DNA of 64,000 nt, from assembly GCA_947650365.1 (NCBI GenBank), contig OX393549.1, forward strand, positions 96,031,514-96,095,513, written 5' to 3'. Below are positions 1 to 12,193 of the stretch, in pieces. This DNA comes from Chamaelirium japonicum (taxonomy: Eukaryota > Streptophyta > Magnoliopsida > Liliales > Melanthiaceae). Position 1 is the first letter of the stretch. Each line of letters opens with the position of its first letter. Below the pieces are notes generated by a model. The model ran no database searches. It was not told where the DNA came from and saw nothing but the letters and a program-made list of their open reading frames with translations. Position numbers and translations under genes: made by a program.

Positions 1-850
1 TTTTTGCCCGATCCATTAGAAATCGAACCGATCGATTGAATTTATCCGATCGGTCAAAGTTGACTGATTGATTAAATTCAACCGGTGGAGGTCGAGGCGA
101 TCAGGCAAAAAACTAAGTTTTTTACCCGATCCTGTAGAAATCGAACCGATCGGTTGAATTTATCCGATTGGTCAAAGTTGATCGATCGGTTAAATTCAAT
201 CGGTGGAGGTTGAGGCGATTGGGCAAAAAACTAAGCTTTTTGCCCGATCCATTAGAAATCGAACTGATCGATTGAATTTATCCGATCGGTCAAAGTTGAC
301 CGATCGGTTAAATTCAACCGGTGGAGGTCGAGGCGATCGGGCAAAAAACTAAGTTTTTTGCCCGATCCAGTAGAAATCGAACCGATCGATTGAATTTATC
401 CGATCGGTTAAAGTTGACCGATCGGTTAAATTCAACCGGTGGAGGTCGAGGCGATCGGGCAAAAAACTAAGTTTTTTGCCTGATCCAGTAGAAATCGAAC
501 CGATCTATTGAATTTATCTGATCGGTCAAAGTTGATCGATCGGTTAAATTCAACCGGTTGAGGTCGAGGTGATCGAGCAAAAAACTAAGTTTTTTGCTCG
601 ATCCAGTAGAAATCGAACCGATCGATTGAATTTATCCAATCGGTCAAAGTTGATCGATCGGTTAAATTCAACCAGTGGAGGTTGAGGTGATCAGGCAAAA
701 GAGCCTGTTTTTTGCTCGATTCTTTGGAAAATTACCCAATCGTCTGCCTGTCGAACGGGCAGTTTTGAACGGCGATTGGTCAATTTTGTCCGATCGGTCA
801 AGTTTGACCGATCGACCAATTTTTACCGATGGAGGTTGAGGCGATCCGGA
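1..850. repeat. 118-bp tandem repeat array
   Basis: Six head-to-tail units with exactly 118-bp spacing (CCCGATCC-type landmarks at 7, 125, 243, 361, 479, 597, 715), the last continuing into a diverged unit ending near 850. Each unit holds several copies of the palindromic word CCGATCGGT and a poly-T/poly-A tip around GCCCGATC. The array starts before the window. It lies between the antisense ORF of Gypsy-1 and where its 3' LTR should be, the place where Tat-lineage elements are known to carry variable tandem repeats. An independent satellite is possible but less likely with so few units. Confidence 0.9.
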
Positions 851-879
851 GTTAGTGTTTCTCCAGGTTCGATGTTTTG

Positions 880-1005
880 CTTGAGCCGGCGGTTCACATG
901 AATCGGTGATTCTTCTGAACCGGCGGTTCGCTTGAACCAGTGGTCTGCTTGGACCGGCGGTTCAGCTGGTCTGCCTCTTCGTTTGGTTTTGACGGTTCAC
1001 CTGGA
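880..1005. repeat. short imperfect repeats of GAACCGGCGGTTC
   Basis: Four degenerate copies of a motif built on the near-palindrome GAACCGGCGGTTC, spaced about 30 bp, between the 118-bp array and the start of the antisense ORF. They could be promoter-proximal repeats for the plus-strand ORF at 1226, but nothing in the sequence proves a promoter role. Confidence 0.6.
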
Positions 1006-1225
1006 AGAGCGCTTCCTCCGGATTGCTACCACGTGTCCCATTCGAAAATATGGCTTTTGACCTGGTGGTGCCATGTGGTATTTCGGTTTTCGTGCCAGTT
1101 TCTCCGAGGTTTATAAGCTTGCTCCGGATTTCATTTTTGCCTCACACTTCCAAAATTTTTTCGAAGTCCAGAACTTTCTGCTCCCGAGTTTCCTGCTTCC
1201 TGTTCTCTGCGTGCGACCGATCGCA

Positions 1226-1445
1226 ATGGCATCCTCTGGCAGCATAAAGATAAAGAACATTGTTCCGTCGAAGAAGGGGAAGGAGAAGGCTGAGGTTTTG
1301 CCTAAACCTGTTGGCAGAGGCAAGGGTAAAGCGGCCCTCGATGTGCTTGGCAAGAGGCATATGGTAGTGGGGTTTGCCTCTGCGCCTTCTAGGCCCGAGC
1401 ATATCCCTAAGGCCAACTTTATTCTGGGGCCGTTGATGCCGTTGT
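1226..1445 (+). pseudogene. Gypsy-1 antisense extra ORF, N-terminal piece
   Basis: An open stretch from ATG 1226 (start MASSGSIKIKN) rich in Lys, Gly and Ala, cut at 1445 by Copia-1, whose target duplication GTTGT is 1441-1445. The remainder resumes at 14535. An upstream in-frame ATG at 1073 exists, but the stretch before 1226 is hydrophobic and not obviously coding. The basic start could favour nucleic-acid binding; this is inference only. Confidence 0.6.
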
Positions 1446-3789
1446 TGTTGGAATGATATCGGAGGCGCAGCGGAAGGTGGAGTTGATCCCGAGGATCGTT
1501 TCGGTGTGCGGTGCATTTTAAATTTTCATTCATATTAATCATATGCGCAAATGATAAAACAAATACGAATCGAACCCCTATAGTCATCTATCGAAATGAT
1601 TAACATATCTCATATGTATGCATTATGATAGATCTAGGGGTTAGTAGGTTATACCTTCGTGCGGGATTTAACACCGCGAAGAATTGCTTCAATGTTGCTG
1701 AAGACAAATTCGGATCTACACAAACACCCTTCAATGCAAAGGCCGTAACTTTTTATCTCGACATCAGAACAGAGCGAAACTTGATTTGCTGGAAAGAATA
1801 CTTCAACGCCAAGAATTTGCAACCAGTTTGAAGTCATTTGGACTTCTATAGCTCCTGCAGTAATCAAAACAGTGCAGATCTTCCCGTAAAATCTGGGCAG
1901 CATTCACGAGCGGGATCATCGCGCAAGAGAGAAATGAATCTCATCGGATTCACCCGATCTCACATATCATCCCGGATCCTTGCACTCTAATCTCTGAGTG
2001 CCTCAGAGTGCAAGCGATCTCTATCAATCTCACGCACACACTTGGAGAAGAAGATGAGGGAGAGAGAAGAGATGAACCCGAGAGAGAGAGATGGCAAAAA
2101 TCCAAACCATAAGAGAGGGGGGGATGATTCTCCTTGGGAAATCTAAGAAGGATGCACCATTTCAGATCTAAAATTCGTGCCCCTCACTCTCCCTTGCCAT
2201 TTGAAACGGTTCCTCTCTCTCTCTCCATCTCATTACTCTCAAATTCAATGCCCCTCTTTATTACTAGTTGCCATATTAAAATTGTTGCAATTAAGGAGAT
2301 GATTCAAATTCTTTCAAATCTGAATTAATCCCTTAATTATAAGTTTGATGGCCATGCAAGCTAGCCCTAGTGAGGATGGTGGCCATTAGGGCATGCGGGA
2401 TATTTTAAAATGACCAAAATACCCCCATGCATCTAGTGGCCGGTCACCTCATATGGGACTATGTATGGCCCATCTACTTGCACGATAATGCACCCTAACA
2501 CTTAGGGCATCCCATCGGCATCAGCAACAAGTCAATACACCATAGGATGATGAATAGTATTTTTACTATTTACTAGGGTGCCCTTAGTAAAAATTACTAA
2601 ACTCCCATTCTGTGTTCTAGTGCAACACGCACACACAGAATGGACTTCTTATGGTATAATGGCAACATCGTATGTCGCTACACTACTCTGGGGTTGCCCC
2701 CTAGTGAACACACTTAGTCCTGTGTAACCACCATGCTCCAGTGCGATGCACTCACGGAACACAGGACGATTAGGCATTATTTCTTCAACTCATAATATGC
2801 TGTGTGACAAGGAGAAAGTAATGATCCGTAACGATCATGGATAGGGTGGAACCTTCAGGGACTAGGATTTATGGCTTCCAACCGAACCCGATCGACACAC
2901 TACCCAAGTGTCCCTGTCAATCCTCTGGGTCCCGGTTAACCTGCGTGGCCACCCAGAGTGCGACGCAGGCTGTACTCCAATTCTCCCAGACTTATTAAGC
3001 TCTCTCGCATACCCCTGCTCTCCGCTTAGTATTGGTAATACGATGTCCCTCCACTTGGTGCCATGAGTCAACTCGAGCGGTGGAGAGCACCGTCAGACTC
3101 GAGTGACCATATGACTAGGTTCCTTCCAGGTTGACTATCACATCGCACCTCCGATCGCTTTGGCTAAGCAACCGGATCCGGTCAACAGCTCAACTATTGA
3201 CCACCAGGCCTGGGTTTAGTGTGGTGTCTGTCATACCAAGGAACGCACCTCCCGATAAGGATGTGGATGGCTTGCAAGAGTAACGTGCCGATGCAACGCC
3301 AGCCCGGTAACCCAGCGCACCGTGGTATTGGGTCATGGTTAGATCCCTCACACGTTGGTGAACCAAAGTTACATGCAACTGGTTAGTCCATCGGTCACGG
3401 TTCCTCAGGGTTTAGGATCGATTACCCTAAGCAGAAACACGGCTATATACACCGGTGTTTGCTCACCGATCTGTGCACCGTGTTGGTTCCGTTCGGCCAC
3501 GGACACTGTGCCTGGTAATGACCATTATGGAGATTCTCATGCTCTGTCATTCCAATAGCTTATCTTGATAGGACGACCAACCCAAATCAGAGCTGCGAAC
3601 GATTTAGGCTCATAGGACCGATCCACTGAGTCTCCCACTCAGATGGACTACTATATAGCCATGGTTCTTAAAGTTCTGTAAACAGAACACGTATAATAAT
3701 ACGTACCTTTATACAATCCTAAATAAACTATCAACCATATACAGCCAAACCTAGGGTTTTACGAGTTGTAGACCACATCAAACCTAACA
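1446..3789 (-). repeat. Copia-1 3' LTR
   Basis: Matches 12194-14529 nearly end to end. On the minus strand it begins TGTTAGGTTTGATG and ends CATTCCAACA. It contains the block shared with the Copia-2 LTRs (CATCTGAGTGGGAGACTCA and following) and a (GA)n-rich stretch near 2070-2090. Confidence 0.92.
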
Positions 3790-6768
3790 ATCTCCCACTT
3801 GGTCTAGCGAGGAAAAACGGTCATGAGCTCTATAGCTTCTACATGCTGCCCAAAAGCCTTTGCAGGAATTCCCTAAAGGAATCCGCAACATTATCTGCAG
3901 ATGCTACCTCAGTTACCGCCACTTGCCTTTCCTCCTAAAACTACCAGATCAAGTAGAATTTGTATTTGATATGTTTTCCCTTTATGGTGGTGCATAGGCT
4001 CTAGCTACTGCTCTTTTATTGTTACAAAAAACTGAGTCTTTGGTATGCTTTCCAAGTTTACAATGAACTTACAGAGCCATACCACCTATTTTCCTGTCAC
4101 GCACGCTACAATGTGCTTAGGCTTTTGTAGTAGAGCCCGTGATGCATTATAGCTTCACACTCTGCTAACTAACCGCTTCTCATCCCAAGGTAAAAACTAT
4201 ACTTGAAGTCGATTCTCTAGATTACACATCTGATGCTAAATCAGATCTTGTGCATCCAATCGGCGTCAAGTCTTGTGAAGTGTAAACTAACTCGTAGTCC
4301 TTGTTTGACGAGGATATCGAGTATACTCTTCACATCAGTCCAGCTAACTGGACCCGGATTCGACTAAAACTGACCCTCCAATCCTGCTGCGCAACAGATA
4401 ACTAGCATCTTATAGAATCATGGCATACATAAGACTACCCTTTGCATATGCATAGGGCACCTTCTGTATTTCTGCCATCTCCTTAGGTGTCATATGATTT
4501 ATATCATTCGACAGTTTCAAGCTTTAGCAAGAAACCCCGTTTGGAGTCTTGTATATTGATACTGGCTAGAACCATATCTCTATGCACAGCCTGTGATAGC
4601 GTGAGAATCCTGTTCTGACGATCTCGAGTTACCATGATCTCCAGAACAAAACTCGCCTCACGAAGGTCTTTCAGTCGAATTAAGATAATAACCAGACATT
4701 TAATTTAGGCAACGTTCCTACTTCATTTTCAATCAGTAGAACATCGTCTATTTAAAGTACTAAGTACACCCTATAGTTTCATCGCTCCTCTTGTACACAC
4801 TTGGCTTATTTTGATCAAATCTGTATGAATAGATCATACTTGATCAAGATAGAAATTGCTTCTCCTGGATACTTGCTTCAGTTCATAAATGAACCTTTGC
4901 AATTCTGTAAGCCAGGTATTCCTGACCTGCTAACTCCTAAGCCTGGAAACTGCATCATATATCCTCTCTTCTGCCAACTTCTACCCAATGGGCTAAGTTG
5001 CCAGGTGCGCAAGCCTTAGATTTAGTATACGCCCACTCGAGGGAGGGTGCGCACAGTGATCCGCTTACACGGGTCTTTAACTTTGACCCAATCCAAATAT
5101 GCTTTAATAAAGCATTGATGAACCCTGGTACAAAAGAGTATCACTGGATACTGATGCAAGCTTTGTCTCCATAACTTTCTGTCAGACAGTTCTGTCAAAA
5201 AAATTCACTACTTCGTCGTAGCTCAAGGGGCCATTATCTTGAATTTATGAACTAAATTACAAAGTTTGTCCATAAAATCTTTCAAGAGCTCTAATGGTGC
5301 TCCCACTGCGACAAGATGGTTATGGTACAGAGCAAATTATTTCTACAGTTTCTGGTATACTAATGTCTGTATTATCTACTACCACTACGTTTCCGATTAT
5401 GCGCTCTTCACTAGTATCCAGTAATTCACCCAAAACTACCTTACTAGTGGACATATGGTCTATAATAGAATCCCGCTCTAGATAGATGGTATTCGTAGAA
5501 ACGATCACCTTCTATTCCTCAGGATTATGGATAGTCCACCTTATATTTTTCTAGGATAACCTATAAACAGATACACCTTGAACTTAGTCTCCATTTTATC
5601 CCTCTTGTCCTTCTGCACATATGCAGGACATCCCCATATACTAAAATGCCGTAGTATAGGCTTTCGCTCAGACCACAGCTTTTCAGGGGTATGAGGCACT
5701 GATTAGATGAGATATTATTCAAGATATACTCTACTGTGTCTCAAGGTGTAACCCATAGAAGGTGGGTAGTAAACTTGGCAAAACTCATCATTCTTTAGAC
5801 CATGTCCAACAGGGTCTTATTCCTTCTCTGGGATATTCCATTCTGGCATAGTGTCCCTAGAGCAATTAACTGGGATATCATCCCATGCCCTATCAGGTAC
5901 CTATGGAACTCATCCAATGGATATTATCCATTTGGATGCTCTTGGAACCACATACGTCAGAATGGGTTAACTCCAATACCTCAGTGGCCCTTTTAGTTAT
6001 TTTGCCTTCCAAACAAGACTCGCAGGTCGGAAGGGTCTCCAAGGGATCTGTATCTAGAAACTCAGCCTTTATTAACCTTTGAATTATGTCTGAGATAATA
6101 TATCTAAGTCATAGGAGCCACAATTGGGTTAAGTTATCCTTAAGGATTAAGATGAATATGAATTAGGTACTACAGATGTTATGTAATCTATTTTCGAACT
6201 AGATTTTAATATAAAGATTTTATTATGAGCTATTCCTTTAGCAATGAAGGTACCTATTCAGTTTAAGAGATGCACTAAAGTCATCGATTAGAACTGAAAA
6301 CCTTTATTTAGCTTGGAGGAAACATAACTAAATCTCTAAGGATCAAAATCCTTCTATCGAAAAATCTAAGATAACATATTAACAGCTTCCGTAGTTGTTA
6401 TGGTATCAGTATCTATGTTAGGACCACCTTACCAATAAGTAGCCTTCTACTTTTCTTGAATCTCTATAGACACGAAGTCCATAGTTCAAGAAGCAGAAGC
6501 ACTGCTACTTGATGGCAATTCGACTCTACTAAGAGTTGATGTTTACCTGTCCTAGCACCCTGAGACCATATTCAATCTTCCAATTCCCTTCTGTTGCCAC
6601 ATCGGAAGCACTTTCGTACTAGGCTTCACCAGACTTAAGAGTCCGTTCCTGATTCTATACATACATTGTTTTTAGTTTCTGATCAGTTCTTACTTTTAGG
6701 CACTTCATAGAAAGCCTAAGTTACGCACTAAAGAAATTACCTTTAATCTTGATCCCATCCTTAGTGAC
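3790..6768 (-). pseudogene. Copia-1 pol remnant
   Basis: Reads on the minus strand from the gag end near 6768 to the polypurine tract at 3790-3806. A stretch at 5320-5508 is clearly homologous to the Copia-2 stretch at 39680-39850 (shared words such as STNTIYLE/STNAIYLE, TSKVVL, DTSIPETVE), which lies between integrase and reverse transcriptase. No long frame survives and there are many breaks. Confidence 0.75.
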
Positions 6769-7394
6769 TGTTGAGCGTCCATTTGGTGCGATTTATCCTT
6801 TCTTTTTCATGCACATATCGTCAGTTTGATACGTAAAACTTTCTAATTACACGTAAACTGCATGAGTTTCTTTGCACCACGATATAGTAGACTTTCATAC
6901 GAACCCAACGGCATATTGGTTCGCTCTCATACACTACATGCATGAAAAAATACGAAGCCCGGAAGTCCAAATTATCCTTTTATCGATAATCGCGTTTGAA
7001 TCTAATAAGCGTCATTTCATGTGTGTTTTTCAGGGAATCGATCCGGTTTTCGATGCAGTTAGCTCAAGGACTTCATGACCAAGCCGTGGATATTCTCGCG
7101 GCAAATTGATGGAGGTTGTACAAACCGTTTGGAGGCCCTTATGACGAGGGATGCAAAAAAGAACAGTTGTTTGAGTCGGGCATCTGACGTCACCAGCTCA
7201 ACATATTCCTAGCTTCGGATCACTGAAGGACTATGCAAATGCCAAGGACTTGACGAGTTCGAACGGCTCGGATGGTTACCTAAGCCTATCATGTTCTTTT
7301 CTTTCGATCCTTCCCTGTCTTTGCCTCACAAGACCGTGGCCGTCCATTCCCTAACCGATCGACTGGCCGTGCCTTCAAACCCCTCGCCATATCC

Positions 7395-8100
7395 ACCATG
7401 CATGCAACCATCATCCGAAAACCAAGGCCCAGATTTCTATTCAAGCCGTCCTTTTAAACCCAAACCCAGCTGTACCCGACTCCAACTAATATCTTCCTCT
7501 CTAACCCCATCTCACAACACTCAAGCAATCTATCGCAGCCGTCCGTTCTGTTTGAACCATGCATGCATGGCGTTTACCCGAACTCCACTCTCTATCTCTT
7601 CCATTCTTTCTCCCAGTTCTCTCTCTAAAACCCACCGCCCGTTCCACTCTCCACCCCATGCATGCAGCGGCCAGCTCTCTCCCCATCACACCCGCCCAAC
7701 TTGGCAATCCAAATCACAGCCATCCGTCCCATTTAAACCCATACAGTTGAGCCTGATCGCAGCCCTTACACCCTTAACCGTCCGACCCGATCATGGTCGT
7801 CCGTTCCATGCATGAGCACCCCCATAATCACAGCCCTCCTTTGCAACAATGCATGCAGGGCATCCCAGCACTCTCTCTCTCCTCCTAAAAGGTGGTGATG
7901 CCACTCTTTCCTCCCTCTATCTCTCACGGAGGCAACATCACAGCCGTCCCTAGAACCAGCACCGTCTGATCCATAATACCAATGCATGCAGCCCCTGAAC
8001 CTGCAGCGGCCCAGCTCCTCTCTCTTACCCGACCGAAACCCAGCTGTTCACCCACTCTCAGCCAAATCACAGCCGTCCGATGCATTACGCATGCATGCAG
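7395..8100 (+). promoter_or_regulatory. cluster of RY (CATGCATG) motifs and CAGCCGTCC repeats
   Basis: At least seven CATGCATG-type words (near 7399, 7558, 7657, 7807, 7848, 7981, 8088) in 700 bp, interleaved with recurring CACAGCCGTCC words (continuing to about 8835) and CTCTCT runs. CATGCATG is the RY element bound by B3-domain seed regulators such as ABI3 and FUS3. The cluster lies upstream of the TATA box of the LTR-like element, so a U3 enhancer role is plausible but inferred. Confidence 0.5.
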
Positions 8101-8865
8101 CCCAATCAAAATCGGGATCCATTCTCTCTCTCTAACCCGAGCTTCTCTCTCTCTAACTGCCCAACTTAGAAACCGGAACCCATCAGCTCTCTCTCCCTAG
8201 TTTTTCTCCACCGAACGTCCCTCTCTCCCTCCTTGATTTTTTCTGTCTAATTCCCTCTCTTTCCTTACCCGATCGGCCCACGTTCTCTCTCCGGGACCCA
8301 CTCTCTCTCTTCCTACTTTCTCTCTCTAGCCGAACTTCTCTCTCTAAAACCCATGCAACCCGATCACAACCACCCGATTTCCTATCTCTCATCCCCAACC
8401 CGACCGCCTCCACTCTCTCTCCTCCTTGTTTTTCTCTCTTTAAAACCCGACTATCTCTCTTTCCTTATTTCTCTAACTGAAACTCTCTCTCTAGATTTTC
8501 TCAACCGATCTTCTCTCTCTCCTCGTCACAACGCAGCAGCCCCGACCTCATGCAGCCATCAACCCGATATTCTCCCTCCATCCCTTACCATACACGATCC
8601 TTACTTGATCACAGCCGTCCGAAGTTACCATTCACCCATCCGAACCTTTTTCCTCTCATAATCTTTCTCTTTCTCTCTCTAAATCTCTGAACCGGACTTC
8701 TCTCTCTCATCCCTAATTCTTCTGCGACCCAAGCCTCTAGATAGCAATCTTCTATCTCTAGTGCGTCTCTATCTTTCCCACCGAACGTCTCGCTCTCTCA
8801 CTCCTTCCTATTCTGCATACATATCACAACCGTCCATATGTCAAATCCTCTCTCTCTCTCTCTAC

Positions 8866-8873
8866 CTATATAG
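8866..8873 (+). promoter_or_regulatory. TATA box of the LTR-like element
   Basis: CTATATAG at the downstream edge of the CT-rich region, followed within 30 bp by a purine-rich leader. The position about 2.1 kb into a 3.1-kb unit fits a U3/R border. A short open stretch at 8901-9143 follows but matches nothing I know. Confidence 0.5.
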
Positions 8874-9907
8874 GGGGCTCGGGTAAACAAAGGGGGAGTT
8901 TTGGACCACAAAACGGACTGCCATCTACAACCCGAAGCTCTCACCACCGTACACCTTCCACCATCGTTCATCTACAACCCGTACCATCTTCGCCGACTAC
9001 GCCATCTTCACCGACTACGCCACGCAACCATCTCCGAGGGACGCTCCATCATCACGAAGCTGTACTCCGACATCCTCGCCGGGTTCATGCACAAAAAGAA
9101 AGAAGTATTCGTCATCAACGCTCGCATGGCCATGCAAGGCTAACCACCCTATTCTAAGACCTGGATGAAGCCCTGTAGTCAGATCTAAACTCTGTTTTTA
9201 TGTGTTATTTCCATATTTCCATTCGTTAAATGAAATAATGTGATCTTATTTATCTCATGAAAGCTTGATAGGAATTGCATACAGTAAGTCCGATTGATTC
9301 TCCGTTATTATCAGGGTTTTACAGAAGTCGATTTCATAGTTTTATTCTTCGTTATTACGGAAAGTTTTACGGGGAATTATTACATAGTCTTGACTTTTGT
9401 TATCACTACGAATTTTACGGAGAATTACTCCATCTTATTCCTATGAAGCGAGAAAGATCGCTACATTAGTTCACCCTAATTGTGCTTCTTATTGAATACC
9501 TTCCGCGGGGATAGATTGACTTCGAATCTCCGTGAGAATCCTGGAAATCATATAAAAGTATAGTTTAGATCGCTACATGTGCGGATTCTAGGGCTTAGAA
9601 TATCGCATCCATATCTGAACTTCCACACTGCACGGCATTACCTTAATTAGTTAATCTGCATGCTTTAATCTTGATTAGTTTACTTTTTCACAATCTCATA
9701 GAACCAAATCAACAACATTCCTCATTAAGTAACTTAGGCAGATAGATTAATAACCTTAGATTAGATAGTTCCCTTATTAGCAATCCCTGTGGGATCGACC
9801 TCGTAATACGTACCGCTCCTACAAAGCGATTCGTGCACTTGCGAGTTATAATTTAGATCAAATTAACGCCTTAATTTAGGATTAGTTTAGATCACATCCT
9901 TAGTGAC

Positions 9908-10545
9908 CTGGATAGCTCCCAAAAGTTCCGTATTTGTCATCTCCAGCTTGTAAAGGCTGAAGTATCTGACAAAGCCATTAAAGGTTCCATATAAGGATGC
10001 AAGACAGATGTTCTCCATCACTTCGACATCTAACACTATGTCAAAGAAAACCAGTTCGCTCTAGAACCCAAGAATGTGTTTCCAAACTAGTATTCCATCA
10101 AACATCTTAGTGCTGACGAGTTTCTTGATGGTGAGATAGCGAGTCATTTGACTGCGCCCCTCAGACATCTGATGCTGTAACAGAACATTACATCAGAGGA
10201 CCCAACATATGTCTGACTTACTTCTGAAGAGTTATCTTCAAGTATGCTATGATATAGCACTTGCACATCTCTACAGACTCTCGTCAGTCGTTATATGCCC
10301 TAGCCTATACCACAGTGGCATCTAGACTCAATGGGTCTGGTTTAGGGACATTAAGATTTATAGCTATAGTAGTTTACCAACCCTAAACATAAGGTCATGA
10401 TGACGCTACCGGTCTACGAAGTCGATACCCGTTATCTAGTTGTCTAATGGGATATCGGACAGGGGATCTATGGTTGAATATAGATTGTATTAAAACTTAT
10501 TTTAAGGATATTTTTAAAACAAGCTAATTACATCCATATGCCAAC
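9908..10545 (-). pseudogene. Copia-1 gag remnant
   Basis: The minus strand matches Copia-2 gag at nucleotide level (for example the block reading AAGCTGGAGATGACAAAT at about 9935-9952 against AAGTTGGAGATGACAAAT in Copia-2). The C-terminal part lies on the other side of the insertion (about 6500-6768). Broken. Confidence 0.7.
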
Positions 10546-12178
10546 GCTACCCTCAAAGCGAAGACATCTCCATGGAGTAATTTACCATGTATGCGAGATC
10601 TAGGATTCGGATACACCCGCCCGAGGGGGCAGTGTGTATCGTCCTCCGCTCACATCGGATCTTTCCGACCCAATCCAAATCTACCACAAACGGACTATGA
10701 TGGACCATGGTACCTTTTTGGCCAGCCCCCCGTGATCTCCATGCGACGCAACGGGTAGCCTCACGGGTGCTACGGATGCTTACCCACGAGCCTAGGCAAT
10801 CACGACACGGGAGTTCATGTGGCCCCCGCGAGGGCGGGAAAAGCCCTTCTCTCCTGGCATCGTGACCACCATATCCCGAAGGAGACTGCCAAGCCTCCGG
10901 CATGACAGAACATAACTCTCACCCAAGGGGGATGTTGAGCCATACCCTATCACCCAGAAATTCAGCAATTGGCCGTGGAGGCCAGGGGCACTCACACTGA
11001 GTCCTCTTGTACATCCCTTAATTATGGTGAGGGTTATTTTAATGCAAGTATTTTAGTTTCTAGGTTGCGACAACCTAGACCTAGACCCTGGTCATACCGT
11101 GCTCCCACTAGAGTTAAGACCTCTTATAAAGTATAGATAGACTTGGAAAGGACCATAGTCCCTATCCCGTGGATACTCAGTTGTCACCTTTCTCCCGAGA
11201 ATCACATTACGTACTCTCCAAGCCTTCGATACTAAATAAAATGATCAATACCCTTTGTGCTCTAGAGCCTAGCCTATGGTCTAGACATACAAGGAAAGGT
11301 CTCCCATTAGTATGACTCCTCATATGTAACTTGATGTCTGATGTCGTAGATGATCACCACATCACTATTGGTTTCGATGTCAAACCAATTAGGGACATCC
11401 GACAACCTCCATCGGACCTCTACCTAACGGTGGCATAACCGAGTGTTATGGGATCCAACTACCATCAAACACCAATTATACTAGGGTGTCAATAAATGGA
11501 GATCTAACTTAATGGTCGCATGGACCAAGTGGGGAAAAGGCATCCCACAAATAGTGGGGAAAGGGCATCCCACAATCTAACACATACTGCATCAGATTAT
11601 ATTCTTTCACCGGGATTTAAAGAAATATCCAACCAAAGAAAAACAAACATCCATTGATATCAAGTTCAGGGTCCGACCCCTGAACCTGACTAGCAATGCT
11701 CTGATATTTCTTCAATGGCATCTACCAGATATTCCTTACTTTGGGCCACCGCGCTCGGTCCTCCAGTGATGAATCTCCGATCTATCCTTGTCCTCCAGGA
11801 CTTCAACCTGTAACTGAAAATACTAGTACGCTCTGAGCAATTGCTCATTCGTACACATTTTCCTAGGTAGAAGAATAAAGACAAGAATAGAAATAAGGGC
11901 CGGGAAAAACCAAGCCGTGGTCAACCTCCATGCGCTTGTCCCATTAGGCCTTACATTCATCCATCACAGAAACAATCTAAAAACCATGCAATTATATTTC
12001 GGGGTCCGACCCCCGAAAGCAAACAATCACACTATAGCGGTGCCCTGCAAAACACACTATGCATAACATGCGACAAATATGAATATATGATCTACGCAAA
12101 CCCCGGTGACGCATTCGTTCATCAAATGCATATACGATTCATTCCATGAAAATTTTTCTCATGAATCGCACACCAAAT
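10546..12178 (-). other. Copia-1 long untranslated leader
   Basis: About 1.6 kb between the primer site and gag with no credible frame. Blocks match the Copia-2 leader (35877-37572), including the stretch around GAGGCCAGGGGCACTCA (10978-10994), the reverse complement of the Copia-2 stretch at 37069-37085. Confidence 0.7.
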
Positions 12179-12192
12179 GGCTCTGATACCAT
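12179..12192 (-). other. Copia-1 primer-binding site (tRNA-Met type)
   Basis: On the minus strand TGGTATCAGAGCC, complementary to the 3' end of initiator tRNA-Met, immediately after the 5' LTR end. This fixes the element's orientation. Confidence 0.88.
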
Positions 12193-12193
12193 T

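Larger units (their letters stand above)
6769..9894 (+). mobile_element. 3.1-kb LTR-like insertion in Copia-1 gag (possible solo LTR)
   Basis: The sequence begins TGTTGAGCG and ends TCA (9894) or CACA (9896), flanked by a direct repeat of 11-13 bp, (CA)TCCTTAGTGAC, at 6756-6768 and 9895-9907. The Copia-1 gag matches Copia-2 gag on either side, so this is a true insertion. It has a long CT-rich upstream half, a TATA box at 8866, and a tail (GGGATCGACCTCG, then GTGCACTTGCGAGTT) like the ends of some plant gypsy LTRs. No coding domain was recognised. The duplication is longer than the usual 5 bp of LTR elements, so solo LTR is only the best guess. Confidence 0.6.

Noticed and set aside
2862-3558. 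Short ORFs repeated at 13606-14355
   Set aside because: They lie in the two Copia-1 LTRs, which are non-coding; duplication follows from the LTRs, not from a gene family.
7291-8661. Proline/serine-rich plus-strand proteins (for example 7291-7815)
   Set aside because: CT-rich composition and repeated motifs keep frames open; no known domain, and the region is the U3-like part of an LTR-like element.
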